Source: Tricholoma matsutake
Taxonomy: Eukaryota; Basidiomycota; Agaricomycetes; Agaricales; Tricholomataceae
DNA: 64,000 bases
Direction of reading: 5' to 3'
Assembly (NCBI GenBank): GCA_026075535.2
Contig: AP026543.1
Location: 9,672,001-9,736,000 of the forward strand
Shown here: positions 32,314 through 45,380 of the stretch, in pieces
How positions within the stretch are numbered: position 1 is the stretch's first letter
How the letters are laid out: each line of letters begins with the position of its first letter
Translations under genes and position numbers: made by a program
The notes under the pieces: model-generated
Seen by the model: the letters and a program-made list of their open reading frames with translations, nothing else
The model's database searches: none
Told to the model about the DNA's origin: nothing

Positions 32314-33201
32314 TGTGGAATTTGCGACGAATGAAAGTCAATTGAAAGCGCCTGATATTAGCTATAAAGGTCGCGTGTGGAGAGGAGAAGAGCGTCTACA
32401 GAACGATTTGAATTCAGGTTTGGCATCGGCGAAGAAGTTGTGTATATGCCATCGTAGTCATCCGGAAGCACCAAATCGCCTTCGAAGGCTAACTTTAAGG
32501 CCGTAACAACTCCGCATAAACGCGAAATCGAAACTACAACATCCGATGTCTACCACACTACGTAGTGTCCAATATGCCCTCTAGATCACGGACAGAATCG
32601 CAAAACCGAGTCATACTATCGTTCAAATTGACTCAGTAGTGCAAGAGTCTTTCAATCTTGCAAAATCGTTACTTGCTCCACTCCCACTGCTTCAGAAGTA
32701 CGTACAGCCTGAGGTTTACGATATGTGAATAAAATATTTCAGGCGAGCGGTTGAAGTTATGGTACTACATAACTTCAACCGCTCGCCTCACAGTAAATTC
32801 TATACTACTGTGGACGCGAAGTGACTAATGTTTCACGTCTCCATTTCTCAAAACTCGCAATTTCAACGCACACAACACTATGAAGTTTACGGAATACAGG
32901 TTACCTCAAGGGAGTTATGCAGCGTAACGCAACAGTTCGGAAATACTTTACTCGGATGGTACCTAAACCCATGGTGATAGTTGTTGTGACCGTGTTCAGA
33001 TAACGCGACTTACTAAGACAGGTAAATTGTGGCCACCGCCGACTTGGTCCTTGCGTCTCAGTCTGTTTCTCTTAAGTCTTTTAACCAGGCCCCGATGCAC
33101 AACATATGGCTCGAACAAGAGTCTGTTGGTTGTAAAGTTCTTGCCGCTGCCGCACAACATTCACTGATCCACAATGTGCCAGTGATCAAGCGGCTTGAGT
33201 T
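32314..33201. promoter_or_regulatory. Intergenic region upstream of the hydrolase gene
   Basis: The region separates the minus-strand hydrolase from a plus-strand ORF. It contains an exact hairpin (see 32,741-32,788) and no clear gene. A short plus frame at 33,029-33,220 (MATADLVLASQSVSLKSFNQ) may be an upstream exon of the next ORF. Confidence 0.4.
32741..32788. repeat. Exact 21-bp inverted repeat with 6-nt loop
   Basis: AGGCGAGCGGTTGAAGTTATG at 32,741-32,761 is mirrored at 32,768-32,788, with loop GTACTA. It lies about 430 bp upstream of the hydrolase start. Confidence 0.95.
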
Positions 33202-33681
33202 GTGGAATCGGCGGCGATAGCAGCAAAAACCTGGTACTCATATGGTAACATGGGGGTTTACAGACGCGCCTGCGCTCAGAACCCCTGTATACGAGGCTTC
33301 ACTTCTGCTCGGGTCTATGACAGCTACGATGAAGATCTTTTGGCAGCTCTCAAAGGAATTCAGCAAACTGCTGCTGCGAACCCCATCTCTGTGGACGTAC
33401 CTCTTCTTTTCTGTCACAAAACCTGTTCGGCCTTTATAACAGAATCCTCGGAACCGGCACAACCCACGATCGTGGAGTGTTCACAAACATCTAGACCGTT
33501 ACAGTGCCTTTTCTCTTCACCTGCTCTTCGATCTAGAATGATCGATGCCTATTTACACTTGGCTTCCCACCCAGCTGTGCCTAAGAGGGAGTTCCGCCAT
33601 TGGAAGAGGCCCACGTACCTCCATAGACAACTTAGACAACTGCAGATTAAGACAAACCATAAATTCCTGTCTTTATGATAG
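33202..33681 (+). CDS. Hypothetical protein ORF in the host island
   Basis: 158 residues beginning MESAAIAAKTWYSYGNMGVY, with no transmembrane segment or motif that I recognise and an unremarkable composition (SYDEDLLAALKGIQQTAAAN, RMIDAYLHLASHPAVPKREF). It could be the last exon of a spliced gene starting near 33,029, since that frame is open directly upstream. Overlapping frames on minus are comparably long, so its reality is uncertain. Confidence 0.3.
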
Positions 33682-34054
33682 TCAGAGGACGACTGTCCAC
33701 TGAGCGAGCAGAATTGCATTTGGATATTGAAGCAGCAAATGTCTGGTACATGTGTCAATGAAGAATACGGACCAGAAAATGTCGACCGATGATGGTCTGG
33801 GCAATGGAGAATTTTGGAAGATGCGAACAATCATGTCAATCAACATCATTTATTCCACCTGACATGGGAACGCTGACGCCGGCACCAGGGCCCAGGTGTC
33901 AGAGATGCAGTATACTAGTGTTCGCTTTCTTCTCCTTTGTACGTCGGATGATTATCTTCTGCTGAGTTTTGCAAAACGAGGACAATGCTTCCAAAGCAGC
34001 ATAGATGTGGCTCATGCTCGATCTGTCTTCAAGACTGTTTCATCCATATCAGTA

Positions 34055-36096
34055 TCAGGCCTCTCTAAGCTGAAATATATCAGGAATGCACCCAGCCATC
34101 ATTTCGTGGACAACATCAGGAGCCCGCAGGAACGGCATAAGCTTCACTACTCTCGCATGAGCATCAGCCAAAAGCGCTGACCCGCCTTTCGTATTATGCG
34201 CGACCTTACACCACCCATCGAACCTCTCGCTAAGCCTTGGTCTAAACTCATCTCTCAGATCCTCCAGGTCTCGGTCATAAGATGATCCCAAATCGAGCGA
34301 GGCGATCAGTTCGGGGTCATCTCCTAGAGCACCAGGAGGTGGCATGGGAAGCCCCATGATCATCGCAGCTGCAACCGCCATGGGATGCATCATGGGCGGG
34401 GGTGGTGAAGATACTGCCTCAACCCAGGCCTCCATCCGCGCCCTTCTCACCCGACCTGCGCGAAGCTTTAAAATCTCAGTGAGCTCGTGTTCGTGCTTAG
34501 CTTCGTTGATGTGGGAGAACGCTGAGCGGACCGCAGCGTGAATTTGGCGTATGCTATCGGCCAGCTCCCGTATTATGACAGGGATAGCACGCGCGTGGTA
34601 TTTGGGTGATTCGGAGATACACACTGTGGCGAGCTGGAGGCATTGTGCGTCGCGCGGGCGAAGGAGGTGAGAGTGCGAGTCAAGCAGGGCCACGATTCGT
34701 GAGACTTCGGATTCGGCAGAGAAAATCTCGAGTGCGGCGACAAACGTTTCGGGTGTGGAGGTAGCAGTTTGTGATATTGTTGAGAAGAGCCATTGGTGGG
34801 TTTCGGGCATGTTGCGACTGATAGATAGAATAGTCATGAATAGCCGAAGCGAAGGGGAGATTTCAAATATGGAGTGCAAACGGGCTTCAACGATCTGCTG
34901 TAATTGAAGTCGTTGGTCATTGATGAGGGAGGTCCAGTGACTGGCATGGACGCGACCCGATCTTTCTTCCTCTTTATAATACATTTGAACAGAACTAGGA
35001 GGATGTTCGCAATGCTTACCTTCAGCCTCCATACCCCATTCATTGTCTTCCTCTTCCTCTTCCTCGTCATCCTCGTCATCCTCTCCGGTTTCATCTTCAT
35101 CATCCTCATTGTCGTTATCCTCGCTGTCCTCATCGTCCTCATCGTCTGCGCCACTACAATTACCCTTGAACAAAGCTATTTAATGATATCAGATTGCAGT
35201 AACAGAGAACCGAGTCTGATCATTCAGACTCACACTGCTTGCCGCCATACAACAATCGCTCTAAAGCAGTCCAATCCATCACAGACTCGATGCTTTCCAT
35301 CATCTCGGGGATCTTTTTCTTGTCCCAACTTGTGCCACAAGCAAGCAGCGATACAAAGAGGTCGCGCCATATCCACAGGAGGATACGTTCAATACCGCGT
35401 GGGCCCGACACTGCGAAGTCTTTGACAACCTTTCCACCCTGGTTCTTGATCGTGACGTTCAGACATATTCATGATAGAACATCTGCATCTGTAAAACGTT
35501 AATTAGTACACGTCGAGGTGATGTCAGGGACTCTCACCCTCCCGAAACTCCGTCGAGCTTAAACATTGCATCTGCAACAAATAGAAGACACCTATGGGCG
35601 TCGAGGTAACCGAAGTGGTGCTCGTACACCACGCTCCATATGTTGTTCAACCAGCTGGTCAGACTGTCGAAGAGTTCCTCCAAGAGTTCCTGCTGGTCGG
35701 AACGATCCTTGATGGAAATCTTCGAATCTTTCTGTAGCCCATCAAGCAATGTGTTGACTTCATTTTTCTTTCCTTTGAGATCTAACGGAGGAATAGACTG
35801 AAAACGCGCCTGAAAGGCGATCGCAGCTGAAATTACTATTTGAAAGTTAATCAATTGTAAGCTCGGAAACATGGAATACGTGAGCGCCCACCACTACCCG
35901 ACTTTTCCTCGCTTACGGAATCTATCAAGGGAATCAATTGCTCCTCGAGGAGCGCCAATCGAATTTCAGCCGGCAAAGATTCGTATATCTGTGCAAATCT
36001 GACATCAGTGCATATCAACTTTTTGCCTGGAAACTTGTGTCCAACTAACTTGGCACTGGCCTGTCGAGCTGCTGAACGTGATGAGCCCGAACTCAT
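34055..36096 (-). CDS. Conserved-looking multi-exon host gene with acidic tract, function unknown
   Basis: Exon 1 starts at 36,096 (MSSGSSRSAARQASAKLVGH ... FAQIYESLPAEIRLALLEEQ). After an intron the protein continues through AIAFQARFQSIPPLDLKGKK and SWLNNIWSVVYEHHFGYLDA (35,830-35,540). It continues as VVKDFAVSGPRGIERILLWI and WDKKKIPEMMESIESVMDWT (35,440-35,230). The last exon (from about 35,170) carries an almost uninterrupted D/E tract and then a helical region (INDQRLQLQQIVEARLHSIF, REFLADSIRQ-like segments) to the end near 34,055 (GCIPDIFQLREA). Introns are short and canonical and no stops interrupt the frame. I do not recognise the family. The acidic tract and lack of a signal peptide suggest an intracellular, possibly nuclear, protein. 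Confidence 0.6.
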
Positions 36097-36391
36097 TCTA
36101 GGTTACGGTAAAGTAAAGTGTGGGATGACACTGATCTTCCCGGCTCGATATTATTAATTAGAAAATAAATTCCCAAAAAGGAAAAATACAAAAAAGGAAG
36201 GGCCTCTTGTCAGCCTCCTACCCATGCCCTCTGGAAGAGTCCGTGATCGCTCACCATAGTTTTAATTCTCAGCTTTCCCGCAGTTTGATTGTCCGAAACC
36301 TTAGTCGGCTTTTTGTAACTCTTCCAGAGGGCCTGGCATCAAACATTTGTCAATAGACATCGCCACCGTTATGAGTGACTGATCAATGTCC

Positions 36392-37235
36392 TCTGCTGCG
36401 TTGCTCAAGAAACCAAGGTAGTGCAAACTGAGGCCCACGAAGGACCCCAAATAAATAGACGATGAGCGGGGCAGCTAATTACATAGGCGAGTAAGCTAAA
36501 TTTCGACAGAAAGTAAAACCCAGTATGTACTTGGCTTAGTCATGGCTCGAATGGCTCGAATGGCTCGAATGCTCGATTCGAGCCAAACATTCATCAACAC
36601 AAGGGCAGAGGTGGGAGGGTACGAATGCTAGATGTAGCAAAGAAAGACACAGAAAAAAAGAAAAAGGGGAGAGGAGGGAGGGCTGCGAAAAAGACAAGAG
36701 GCGCTTGAGCAACGCGATAACGCCTAACGATTCCGTGAGTCAAAAATAACTTATCGGATCAATTATACGAAGCTGCTCACTGTAAAGATTCAACTGGGAT
36801 CGATAGCAAAGCTAGATATCACAGTTGAATCCTGGAAGTGACGAAATAAGTTAGGTGTAACAAGGAAGAGGATCAGAATCCTCACAATGTAAGATAGTTG
36901 TTTGAATGTAAGAGCGGAGCTCAGGGGTGAAGCCTTCTAAACAGCTATCCCGAAATGTGAGAAAGAGATTCTGATGAAGAGCGCGAGGCGCTCACCTGTG
37001 CCGCTTGGTAACGAGGATGGGATTCGAGAGGAAGCAGCACAAGTGAAATCTCCTATTCATGCTGAGACTGTCTACGACCGGCCTCTGCTAGAACTCTAGC
37101 ACCGAGCCGCAAACGGCATGAATGATCGGAGTGAGAATGTGATCGGACGAAGCCGATAACGATGAGGGATCATTTCAGAGTGGCGCAGAGGCCTACAAAA
37201 ACGCTCCTTACCCTCGGAACCCACGTTTACGTCGA
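36392..37235. other. Unidentified 844-bp insertion in the left foldback arm
   Basis: The sequence interrupts the arm between ATCAATGTCC and CCATTTCAGTC, which are contiguous on the opposite arm. Only a CC is duplicated. It contains four GGCTCGAAT-type units (36,544-36,590) and a GATTCAACTG/CAGTTGAATC inverted pair (36,787 and 36,821). No ORF or terminal inverted repeats are seen. Confidence 0.6.
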
Positions 37236-37236
37236 C

Positions 37237-37968
37237 CATTTCAGTCGTACCGTGTTAAACTTTTTTTTGCTTATGTAAACTTAAACTTGGATTAACGTGT
37301 ACAACTTGTAAATTTGGTCATGTTTGTACTTTCAATGGGAAATCTTCTGCAAGTCATTCCTCAACAATCATGCCACATTTTGGCATGATTCTGTAGTCTA
37401 TCTTATCCTACTAATCGAACTCTAGAGTCTCACACAATTTATCTATTTTTTGGTTGATATCTGTGAAAGTTAGGTTGACACCTGCCAATTATGTGTGTGC
37501 AAGCAATATCTCAAGAACTAATGGTCAGAGAAATAAGCTGAGGGCAGTGCAGTGTCAAGGGTGATATAGGTGATGGCTCCCAATGCAAAAAATGAGCCCA
37601 TGGCCCTTGTGCTGGCTGAATGCTGCTTTGAAGTGTGATTGACAATTTGACACTATACTGCCCTCAGCTTATTTCTCTGACCATTAGTTCTTGAGATATT
37701 GCTTGCACACACATAATTGGCAGGTGTCAACCTAACTTTCACAGATATCAACCAAAAAATAGATAAATTGTGTGAGACTCTAGAGTTCGATTAGTAGTAT
37801 AAGATAGACTACAGAATCATGCCAAAATGTGGCATGATTGTTGAGGAATGACTTGCAGAAGATTTCCCATTGAAAGTACAAACATGACTAAATTTACAAG
37901 TTGTACACGTTAATCCAAGTTTAAGTTTACATAAGCAAAAAAAGTTTAACATGGTACGACTGAAATGG
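37237..37968. repeat. Long inverted repeat: 312-bp arms around a 108-bp loop
   Basis: Arm 37,237-37,548 (CATTTCAGTCGTACC ... CTGAGGGCAGT) is nearly identical to the inverse of 37,657-37,968. Only a handful of differences are visible, for example a homopolymer length near 37,263 and CGTACCGTG/CGTACCATG. Confidence 0.93.
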
Positions 37969-38112
37969 ACATTGATCAGTCACTCATAACGGTGGCAATG
38001 TCTATTGACAAATGGTTGATGCCAGGCCCTCTGGAAGAGTTACAAAAAAGAAGGTTTCAGACAATCAAACTGCGGGAAAGCTGAGAATTAAAACTATGGT
38101 GAGCAATCACGG

Positions 38113-39312
38113 TGATAGGTCGTCTCCTTGGCTCAAGGACCGATTCACCACTTTAGCATCATTCTAATCACATCGGCTAACTCCTACAACGTCCCAGACG
38201 CAGCGCGACCCAGTCTATCGATCGCGATATCATATCGACTGCATCGAAACATCACCAGCGACATTGATTGTATCAAGAGCCCACATCGCACAACCTTAGG
38301 ACTACCCTGAAAGTCCCTAAGATCCCCCTACATGACCATCGAGCATCCCCGACCAACTTTGAACAAGCCGCAATCGTGATCGAGCATCGTCAACCGTCGT
38401 CGACTATCATCGAGCATCATCGATCAATATCGAGAGACTACGAGCGACATCGGGCGCCGCCTTCGTTATCTAAATGGTGGAAGACCATGCAATAGGACAT
38501 ATTCCAACTTGTGCTCAAACCTGCTGATCATAGGTCAGCCTCGTTCCAAGTCCCTATCGTGCACAGAACCCACTGGGCGCATTATTGCGAGACTTAGCGC
38601 AGTTTATACACAAAGGACAGTCTCTTTTAGTTCTTTCCCTTTATTACTCTTTCATCATATGATATATATATCTTTCTTGTTCAGATTCCAGTCTCCTTTA
38701 TGGCCTTGTGCCTTAACTCATATCTTTTGCCTCATGTTCTACACATGTTTCTCATTCCATTTTAGGAAGTTTCTTTAAAACATATAAAACTCTGTAGTAT
38801 CTACTTGGAAATAACAAGAAATTGTCTTCACATATCGTCTCATATACAGTTCTAAGCATCTGATCAACTTCCTAAAAAAAAACAATCTAAGTCTCTATGG
38901 GTTTTCTCGATCAACAAGAAACCTCTGCAATCATCGTGTCCTCGATCCTCCCTCGATCCTCTCATCATTAGCTCTAGTAACCCTTCCAACACTTCATAGA
39001 CATTTACCGCACCCTTTGTATACTATCGACCTATCGAAAGGTCCCCAGAACTCACATATTGACCATCGACGATAAACTCGTTTGCCGTCGATCTCGTCAA
39101 TCGCCCTCAATATCGATTGATACTCGATTGGACCATGCCAAACACTTTTGTCTCTCATAACACTACCTTCACGACTAGTGTTAACTAGTAATCTTCTCAT
39201 AGGTTTGACCACGAACATTTGGAACATCTCGCAACCTTCCTCTGACTCATCGCAAACATCATAGATTGCCTCATCGGCAGTTCTGGTGGTTTTCCTGGGT
39301 TGAGCATCATCA
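38113..39312 (+). repeat. 5' LTR of gypsy element 2
   Basis: It matches 47,231-48,437 almost throughout. The first 30 bp differ (TGATAGGTCGTC against TGATCAACAATA) before the shared AGGACCGATTCACCAC. A TATATATAT box lies near 38,660. Confidence 0.88.
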
Positions 39313-39353
39313 TTTTTGGAGCCCACCACGAGGGTTTCTGAATCATTTCGTCA

Positions 39354-41746
39354 TTGGACCAACCTCAACTTCCTCAGCTTAGGCCAACACAAGTGAGAAC
39401 CCTTCGTATTGATACTCGCCACACCTTCAAATCTCTCGAACAATCAGGAGACATTCTAATTCCAGTTTCCGAAGCAGAATCTACTCATCGTAGACTATTT
39501 CCTTCACCTATATCATCGCCTTCCACATTGTCATCTACTTCTTCGTCATCATCATCGACCTCTTCATTTATCCTTCCAACAAGTTCGACACCTCTACCAT
39601 CTATTACACAAGTCTTAACCCATACCCCTAGAGTCATCGCATTCATGACTACTCAAACTGCAATGCCAGCTTGTGGGCACTCGACCGCTCCAAAATTCGA
39701 CCCAACTCAGCCTTGAGAGCTTTGACAATACTTCAAAGAGCTTGAACTATTATTCCCGACCTGCGGCATTACTGAATCGAATCTCATGAAGAAACACACT
39801 TGTCGCTACCTCAACATTGACTCGTCAGAACTCTGGGAATCACTTCCAGAGTATCAATCCAGCACATCATTCAATGAATTTAGAACAGCAGTACACAAAC
39901 TCTATCCCGGCTCGGAAGACGGTTGCAAGTGGAGCATATCGGACATGGACAAATTAGTGGGAGAACAGCTACGCATTGGGATATTTGATGTGAACGATCT
40001 AGGAATGTATTATCACGTGTTCTACAACATTACTCACTTTTTGTGAGCAAAGAATAGGATCTCGGAAGCCAAGCCAAGCCAAGCTTATGTTTGAGGATTC
40101 CAACCCAGCTTATGGACTCAAATTGCTTGATGACTCGAACTCAAATTTCCTGACCATTATCCCAATGATCCATATCCACTCAACGACATTCACGATGCAG
40201 CAAAATTTGTTCTAGCAGGCTCTAACACATCAAACTCAGTAATCCACCAATCGACCTCTTCATCGCACTCGACATTGAACGTCGGAAATATGGTCACCTT
40301 GTCACCCGGTACAATTACAATTAAAACAGAAGATCTAAATGCAATGTTTGAACAATTTGCTAGCACCATCGCTACGCATATCACAGGTACTAAAATCCTC
40401 ACACTAATTCGGCAGACAGACAGGCACATATCGACGCACTCCTTTGCATATTTTGCAGTTTATCGGGACATTTTATTCCTGACTGTATGGTTTGTCAGTT
40501 GTACCTGAATGAAGGGAAGTGTAAGCAAAACACGGAAGGAAAGATTGTACTTCCTAATGGACAATTCACCCCTCGAAGTATCCCTGGCAGGTTTATCAAG
40601 GAATGCATCGATGAATGGTGGAAATGCAACCCAGATGCAACCCCAGCAGCCACACTCTTATTCAGCATCGCACCATCGGCACCTTTGACTTCGACTAGCT
40701 CAACCTCGGCTGCGATCACTTTGATAACAGAGTCAGACACCGTTTTTACATTGGGATTGGAGATGAAAGGCATTTATCATAATTTGACGTTGACAGCTGA
40801 TTCCAAAGATAGGATAGTGGCTCTCAAGTGCGAAATATTTGCGCTTCGAAGTGGTGGACCATTTTTGCATCCAAACAAAGAGGTTCGAAATTCGGTTCCG
40901 GCCACGACAACCCCTGTCCCTGCATTGTCAATGTCGACTGCTACAGTCCCACCACCCTCGACATCTTCATCGACAACAGTCAACCCTTCGACTTCAACTA
41001 CCGCTCCAACATCGACATCGACGTCTCCCGCATTGACCACTCTGCCATCGACCACCATACCCCCAATGCAAACCTCGGTACACCCATACACGTTGGTCAG
41101 GGAGAACACCCATCTGCCACCACACGAAAGGAACTTTGCTGGCGCATCGAAGGGTAAGGAAAAAGACGGACCATCGTATGCGACACAGGCACCGGTACAG
41201 AACGAGAAAATCACGCACGATATCTTTGTGTGCTCGATGAAGATGCCGATCATCACGCTGACATCCAAAGAACTACTCTTGCTTTCACCAGAGGTTCGAA
41301 CAAAATGGAGAGAGCAGGTCACACCAAAACAAGTCCCACTATCCGGAAACAATGCAACGAACATGTTTAGTCCCGACACGATCATCATGCCTGACCCATA
41401 CGAGACCTATATTAGCAGTCTCCGACCCGGTGAAATCCCTCAGCCATTCATTGTCGCTAAAGAAACTTCATCAATTAGATCAGTTTTTATGGATGTCCAT
41501 GGTAACAACCAGGTAGAAAGTGTCGTCGATCCCGGTTCGTCAATCATATCGATGGCCAAAGATGTTTGCCACGAACTTGGTCTAGCATATGACTCCTCGA
41601 TTAGGCTTCCAATGCAGTCTGCTAACAGGACTGTGGATGAAACACTCGGTTTAGCACGCAACGTACCCTGTGATCTCGGTGGAATCACCCTATACATGCA
41701 GATACATATTATTCGGGACCCGGCTTACAATATTCTACTTGGATGA
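39354..41746 (+). pseudogene. gag and protease of gypsy element 2
   Basis: The first frame (MDQPQLPQLRPTQVRTLRID) leads to APKFDPTQP, which is followed by a TGA. The gag core then continues as KKHTCRYLNIDSSELWESLP, TAVHKLYPGSEDGCKWSISD and LGMYYHVFYNITHFL. A zinc-knuckle-like CIFCSLSGHFIPDC spans about 40,448-40,490 and runs into VCQLYLNEGKCKQNTEGKIV. A Ser/Thr/Pro-rich linker occupies 40,900-41,060. The protease motif is VVDPGSSIISMAKDVC near 41,524, with DPGS in place of the usual DTGA/DSGA. Stops near 39,715, 40,045 and 41,745 break it. This gag type is common in agaricomycete gypsy elements. Confidence 0.88.
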
Positions 41747-41899
41747 CCTTTTGACATCTTAACGGAAAGTGTCATTAGAAACTATCAGAACAAAGCACAA
41801 ACCATCACGATATGTGATCCGAACTCAACTTGGACCGCTACCATTCCCTCGATACCTCGATTGCACTGCCATCGAAAAGTAGTTCGAGAGGATTTTCAG

Positions 41900-44800
41900 C
41901 ATTAGAGAATGAAATCTCGGAACAGTGCACTTTCATCATCTCATTCGACTCTTCTGACTCCTCTATATTTATTAAGTGCACTGCAAATATCCCCGAAATC
42001 GACTCCTCCGAAGAATTATCTGCAACACTTTCCGACTTATATTTATCTGTGTGTGACAAGTTCCACATTCCTCGAAATGCCTCGATGGTGTTTATACCTA
42101 TGCAAACTTCTTCATCATATGCTTCCCCTTCCTCAGTTATTTCTGACAATCGACAGTCTAGTTATTTATCGACGAAGAAAAAGTATAAACCAGTCGCACA
42201 GAAGGTCCGTCCAATTGTGGCTGGACTACCCGATCATTTTAGAATTATTCGATGCATCAAGGGCGATCCCCTCCAAGACATGCCTCCACTAAATCCCCAT
42301 CCTCCAATATTCAAACCATCTCCTCAATATAACCTCAAATGCAAAAACATCATTGATTGAAATCATCCAGGCGATTTCTTATGGCCTCAAGAACGAGACC
42401 TCATGCATGACTTCATTTGAAACCAGCAAGCAGGGTTCGCATGGACCGAAAACGAACAAGGAAGGTTTCGACCCAATTTCTTCCCCCCTATTGAGTTTCC
42501 CGTCGTCCCTCATACCCCTTGGGTCAAACACAATATCCCCATACCGCCCAGTTTGTATGAACAGATTTGCGAGATGCTGAAAAAGAAGATTGAAGCAGGA
42601 GTCTACCAGTTATCGAACTCGTCATACTGATTGCGATGGTTTTGCATTGCAAAGAAAGACGCCAAATTGCTCCAAATAGTCCACAGCCTCAAGCTGCTAA
42701 ACCAAGTTACGATTCAGCACTCAGGCGTCATCCTGATCCCTGAGCATTTAGCCGAACAGTTTGGAGGATGCGCTTGTGGTGGAATGTTGGATTTATATGT
42801 TGCATTCGACGAAAGGCTCGTATCTGAATCCTCTCGAGATCTAACAACTTTCCAGACCCCATTCGGCGCACTTCGAATTGTCACCCTACCGATGGGTTGG
42901 ACAAACTCGGTTCTGATCCTACACGACAACGTAACTTTCATCCTACAACCCGAGGTCCCTCACATCATGATCCCTTATATCGACGACACACCGGTGAAGG
43001 GTCCGAAATCGGAGTATCAAATGATCGGTGGGTCTTATGAAACGATTGTCGACAACTCAGGCATTCGACAATTCATGTGGGAGCATTTTGAGAACCTAAA
43101 TCGCATTGTCCAGCGCATGAAGTATTGTGGTGGGACGTTCTCTGGACCGAAATTATTTGCTTGTGTCCCCGAGATAATCATTTTAGGTCATCGATGCAAT
43201 ATTCAAGGTTGAATGGCTGACCCGATGCGTATCAATAAGATCCAGAAATGGGGTCCGTGTCGTACGCTCACAGAAGTTAAGGCATTCTTAGGAACGATTG
43301 GAGTTTGTTGAATTTTCATCCAGAGTTTCGCACATCGAGCAGCTGCGCTAATCAATCTTACTCGAAAAGATGTGCCCTTTGAATTCGGCCCATCTCAGGT
43401 AGCAGCGCAAGAAGATCTCAAGCATGCGCTCCTAAACTCGCCAGCGATTCAAGCAATCGACTATACCTCAAACACCCCAGTAATCCTCGCAGTCGACACA
43501 TCGAGCATCGCCATCAGCTATTTCCTAATGCAATGCGACCGCGATAACCCTCGAAAGCGATACTACAGTCAATTTGGCTCGATCATGCTCAACGACTGCA
43601 AATTGCGGTTTTCGCAACCGAAACTCAAGCTTCATGGTCTATATCGAGCCCTTGGGGCACTTCACTTATACTTGATAGGGGTACGAAACCTTATCATCGA
43701 GGTCGATGCGAGGTATATCAAAGGCATGCTCTCAAATCCCGATATTGCGCCTAGCGCTAGCATAAACCGATGGATAGTATCCATTCTAACGTTCCACTTC
43801 ACGCTAGTTCATGTTGCAGGTATGCACCATGGGCTGGACGGCCTTTCACAACGTCCTCGACAAACCAAAGACAACAATGTCGAAGTAGAAGAAGAATTTG
43901 GCGACTGGATCGACAAACTACATGGTTTCGTTCACCAAATCAACCCAATCTCGATTTGACCATTCCCCTCTCACACGACTTATCCCACTTTTGCCCAAGC
44001 TTCGGATTTCAGTACAGGGGAGGACGTTTCATACGAAGACATACCTAGATCGGACAAAGCAAAGAAAGACGACGAACGATTACTGCTCGTTCATAAATGG
44101 TTAGACGATATGGTGCGACCCCCAAATCTATCAGACACAGAGTATGCTACCTTCATGCGATATTGCACCAAGTTCTTCATAGATTCCGGCAAACTATGGC
44201 GAAAAGATGGTCATGGTGAACACAAGATCGTTGCGATTCCAGAGTGTCGCATCGATATTATCTGGTCGTCGCACGACTATATCAGCCACAAAATGATCTT
44301 TGCCACGAAGTCTCACATCGCACTATGATTCTGGTGGCCCAACCTGAAAGCCAATATCGCATGGTACATCCAAACGTGCCACTACTGTCAGTTGCAACAA
44401 ACTCGAAATCTTTTTATTTCACCAATCGTCGCCACACCCGCTCCTCTATTCGGAAAAGTCTACATCGACACAATGCACATGCCGCCTTCCGGCAGATATC
44501 GCTATATAGTACAAGGTCAATGTTCGATATCATACTGGCCGGAGTTCAGGATGCTTCGCAATGAAACAGCAAAGACTATCGGCGATTGGATCTTTGAAGA
44601 AATCATTTGTCATTGGGGCTCGCTTTATGAGATCGTTACTGACAACGGCGCAGCATTCCTTTCTGCTCTTGAGTATTTGTCGAAGCGATATCATATCAAT
44701 CATATTCAGATAAGTGGGTACAATTCTCGTGCCAATGGCCTGTTTGAACGAGCCCACTTCAATGTATGACAATCAGTCTACAAGGCTGTCGATGGTGATC

Positions 44801-45380
44801 AAACTCGATGGTTGGTTGGGACCTACTCGGTCTTTTGGGCAGAACGGGTAACAGTTCGAAAACAAATGGGCTGTTTGCCGTATTTTGCGATCACAGGTTC
44901 TCATCCACTCATCCCTCTCAACATATCAGAAGCGACATATCTACAACCACCACCCGATTTGATACTCTCCTCCACCGATCTCATCGCCTGACGCGCTATC
45001 GCACTACAGAAATGCTCGACCGATCTCGAGGTACTCTACTCTAGAGTCTACACTGCTCAATGAGAAGCTGCGAAACGCTTCGAAGAAGTTCACAAGTGAA
45101 CAATTCGAGACTACAATTTCGAAAAAGGTGACCTCATACTCATGCGAAACACACAAATTGAAAAAGCTCTTAATCGAAAAATGCGAGCTTGATATCTGGG
45201 CCCACTCATAGTCATCGCAAGAAACTACGGTGGCGCTTATATTCTTTGCGAGCTCGACAGATCAGTTCTTCATCGACCAGTAGCTGCTTTCTGAATTCTA
45301 CCCTATCTAGCACGGAAATCGATTCCCCTTCCTCCAAACTTCTTCGATATCGATGATCGTCAGCTTGAACAACTTTGAAC
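41900..45380 (+). pseudogene. RT, RNase H and integrase of gypsy element 2
   Basis: The RT region spans 42,400-43,210 over several frames: RWFCIAKKDAKLLQIVHSLK, ACGGMLDLYVAFDERLVSES, LPMGWTNSVLILHDNVT and the catalytic YIDDTPVKGP. RNase H-like sequence (VILAVDTSSIAISYFLMQCD) is at 43,480-43,540, with VHVAGMHHGLDGLSQRP at its end. Integrase: zinc region near 44,260-44,400 (CHYCQLQQ), D in YIDTMHMP, D in IVTDNGAAF and E in ANGLFERAH (44,630-44,755). About ten stops occur, many TGA where CGA is expected. No chromodomain was seen. The copy is inactive. Confidence 0.87.

Noticed and set aside
40777..41388. 203-residue minus-strand ORF rich in V, D and G
   Set aside because: Antisense of the Ser/Thr/Pro-rich gag-protease linker of gypsy 2; its composition mirrors that linker.
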